DNA of 64,000 nt. Origin: Erythrobacter rubeus (GTDB taxonomy: Bacteria; Pseudomonadota; Alphaproteobacteria; Sphingomonadales; Sphingomonadaceae). Location: the NCBI RefSeq assembly GCF_014705715.1, contig NZ_JACXLC010000001.1:912457-976456 (forward strand), written 5' to 3'. Below, piece by piece: positions 63,571 to 64,000 of the stretch. A program made the translations under genes and the position numbers. Within the stretch, counting starts at the first letter, position 1; every line of letters begins with the position of its first letter. The notes under the pieces are model-generated. The model saw only the letters and a list, made by a program, of their open reading frames with translations, was not told where the DNA came from and did not search any database.

Positions 63571-64000
63571 TTACGCGTCGTCGTCCTCGGTCTTGTGGTC
63601 GGTTGCTTCGACGAGAGCTTCGGTCTCGGTCGTGCCTTCCGGTGTCGCAACGCCTTCTTCGAGCAGTTCGGCGGGGATCTCACCCGGCTCGAGGTTCGGA
63701 TCGGTGCGATTTGCCTCGGCCTGTTCCTCGATTTCCTTCTGCTCTTCCTCGAACAGCTGGGCGAGAACATCGACGCCTTGCGTCTGCAGCTCGGCCTCGT
63801 CGTCGCTGCGGGCGACGTTAGCTCTTACAGTCACGTGCACCTCTGGGTGCAGGGCAACGGTCACGTCGTGCATGCCGATCGTCTTGATCGGTGCGCCCAT
63901 GATGACCTGCTTCTTGTCGATGTCGTGGCCTTGCTCGGTCAGGCCGGCGACCATGTCGCGGACGTTGACCGAACCATAAAGCTGACCGGCGTTGGACGCG
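63571..64000 (-). CDS. rplI: 50S ribosomal protein L9, C-terminal part, N-terminus off the right edge
   Basis: An open frame enters from the right edge with [20 protein letters not shown], the C-domain start of L9, then [20 protein letters not shown]. About 65 further residues are unusual: acidic and rich in Glu, Thr and Ala ([20 protein letters not shown] and a Thr/Glu tail). L9 normally ends near VTVRA plus a few residues. The upstream part of the gene, and probably rpsR and rpsF, lie outside the window. Confidence 0.9.
   Translation of the reverse strand, partial: ASNAGQLYGSVNVRDMVAGLTEQGHDIDKKQVIMGAPIKTIGMHDVTVALHPEVHVTVRANVARSDDEAELQTQGVDVLAQLFEEEQKEIEEQAEANRTDPNLEPGEIPAELLEEGVATPEGTTETEALVEATDHKTEDDDA

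Noticed and set aside
62292..63821. Long plus-strand frame opposite amn and rplI
   Set aside because: Antisense to two well-supported genes; no domain or start signal.

Overview
The window looks like chromosomal DNA of an alphaproteobacterium of the order Sphingomonadales, probably the Erythrobacteraceae. This rests on gene content and order: cpdR divergent from an N-formylglutamate amidohydrolase, SapC and UrcA family proteins, trpF-trpB-trpA-accD-folC, aroA-cmk-rpsA next to a TIGR02300 gene, an Fo cluster atpI-B-E-B'-B without the F1 genes, GC-rich coding DNA, and many 4-base GTGA/ATGA gene overlaps. No taxonomic marker such as 16S rRNA is present, so the family is an inference.

Layout. 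1-2132 is the end of an integrated element: an open frame for a two-helix membrane protein running off the left edge, then a tyrosine integrase next to the 3' end of tRNA-Val(GAC). 2133-14100 holds cpdR, the amidohydrolase, a structured RNA candidate, sapC, an FAD-linked oxidase, rhlE, a LuxR-type regulator divergent from urcA with a 22-bp palindrome between them, uvrD and small exported proteins. 14136-28834 carries rsmD-rluB-Rieske oxygenase, ampG, the folC-accD-trpA-trpB-trpF-pyrF-lapA block, purB, and a DoxX/NDH-2 fusion. A DUF559 gene bounded by inverted ~40-bp repeats sits exactly between trpB and trpA. 28836-36320 holds radC, the ydbH-ynbE-ydbL envelope operon and the ATP synthase Fo genes. 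36395-43461 holds gloB with a quinone oxidoreductase, rpsA, cmk, two small membrane genes, aroA and TIGR02300.

43557-49017 is a translation and secretion block: tRNA-Ala(GGC), ffh preceded by two identical 55-bp hairpin repeats, and rpsP-rimM-nitrilase-membrane protein-trmD-rplS. The nitrilase and the small membrane gene are insertions into an otherwise conserved ribosomal operon. 49149-61942 is mostly plus-strand: an exported S9 peptidase, asd followed by a tightly overlapping series (lipoprotein, HCCA-isomerase-like, GFA, hydrolase, membrane protein), then an exported M2 peptidase, YbjN, a beta-propeller lipoprotein, a RimB-like protease, RimK and a SIMPL protein. The window closes with amn and the C-terminal part of rplI, both on the minus strand.

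Most of the window is housekeeping. The least explained features are the repeat-bounded DUF559 cassette that supplies the trpA ribosome binding site, the multi-hairpin RNA candidate at about 3968-4075, the palindrome between luxR and urcA, the paired 55-bp repeats before ffh, and the nitrilase inside the rpsP operon. I saw no CRISPR array, prophage structural module, secondary-metabolite cluster or recognisable defence system.
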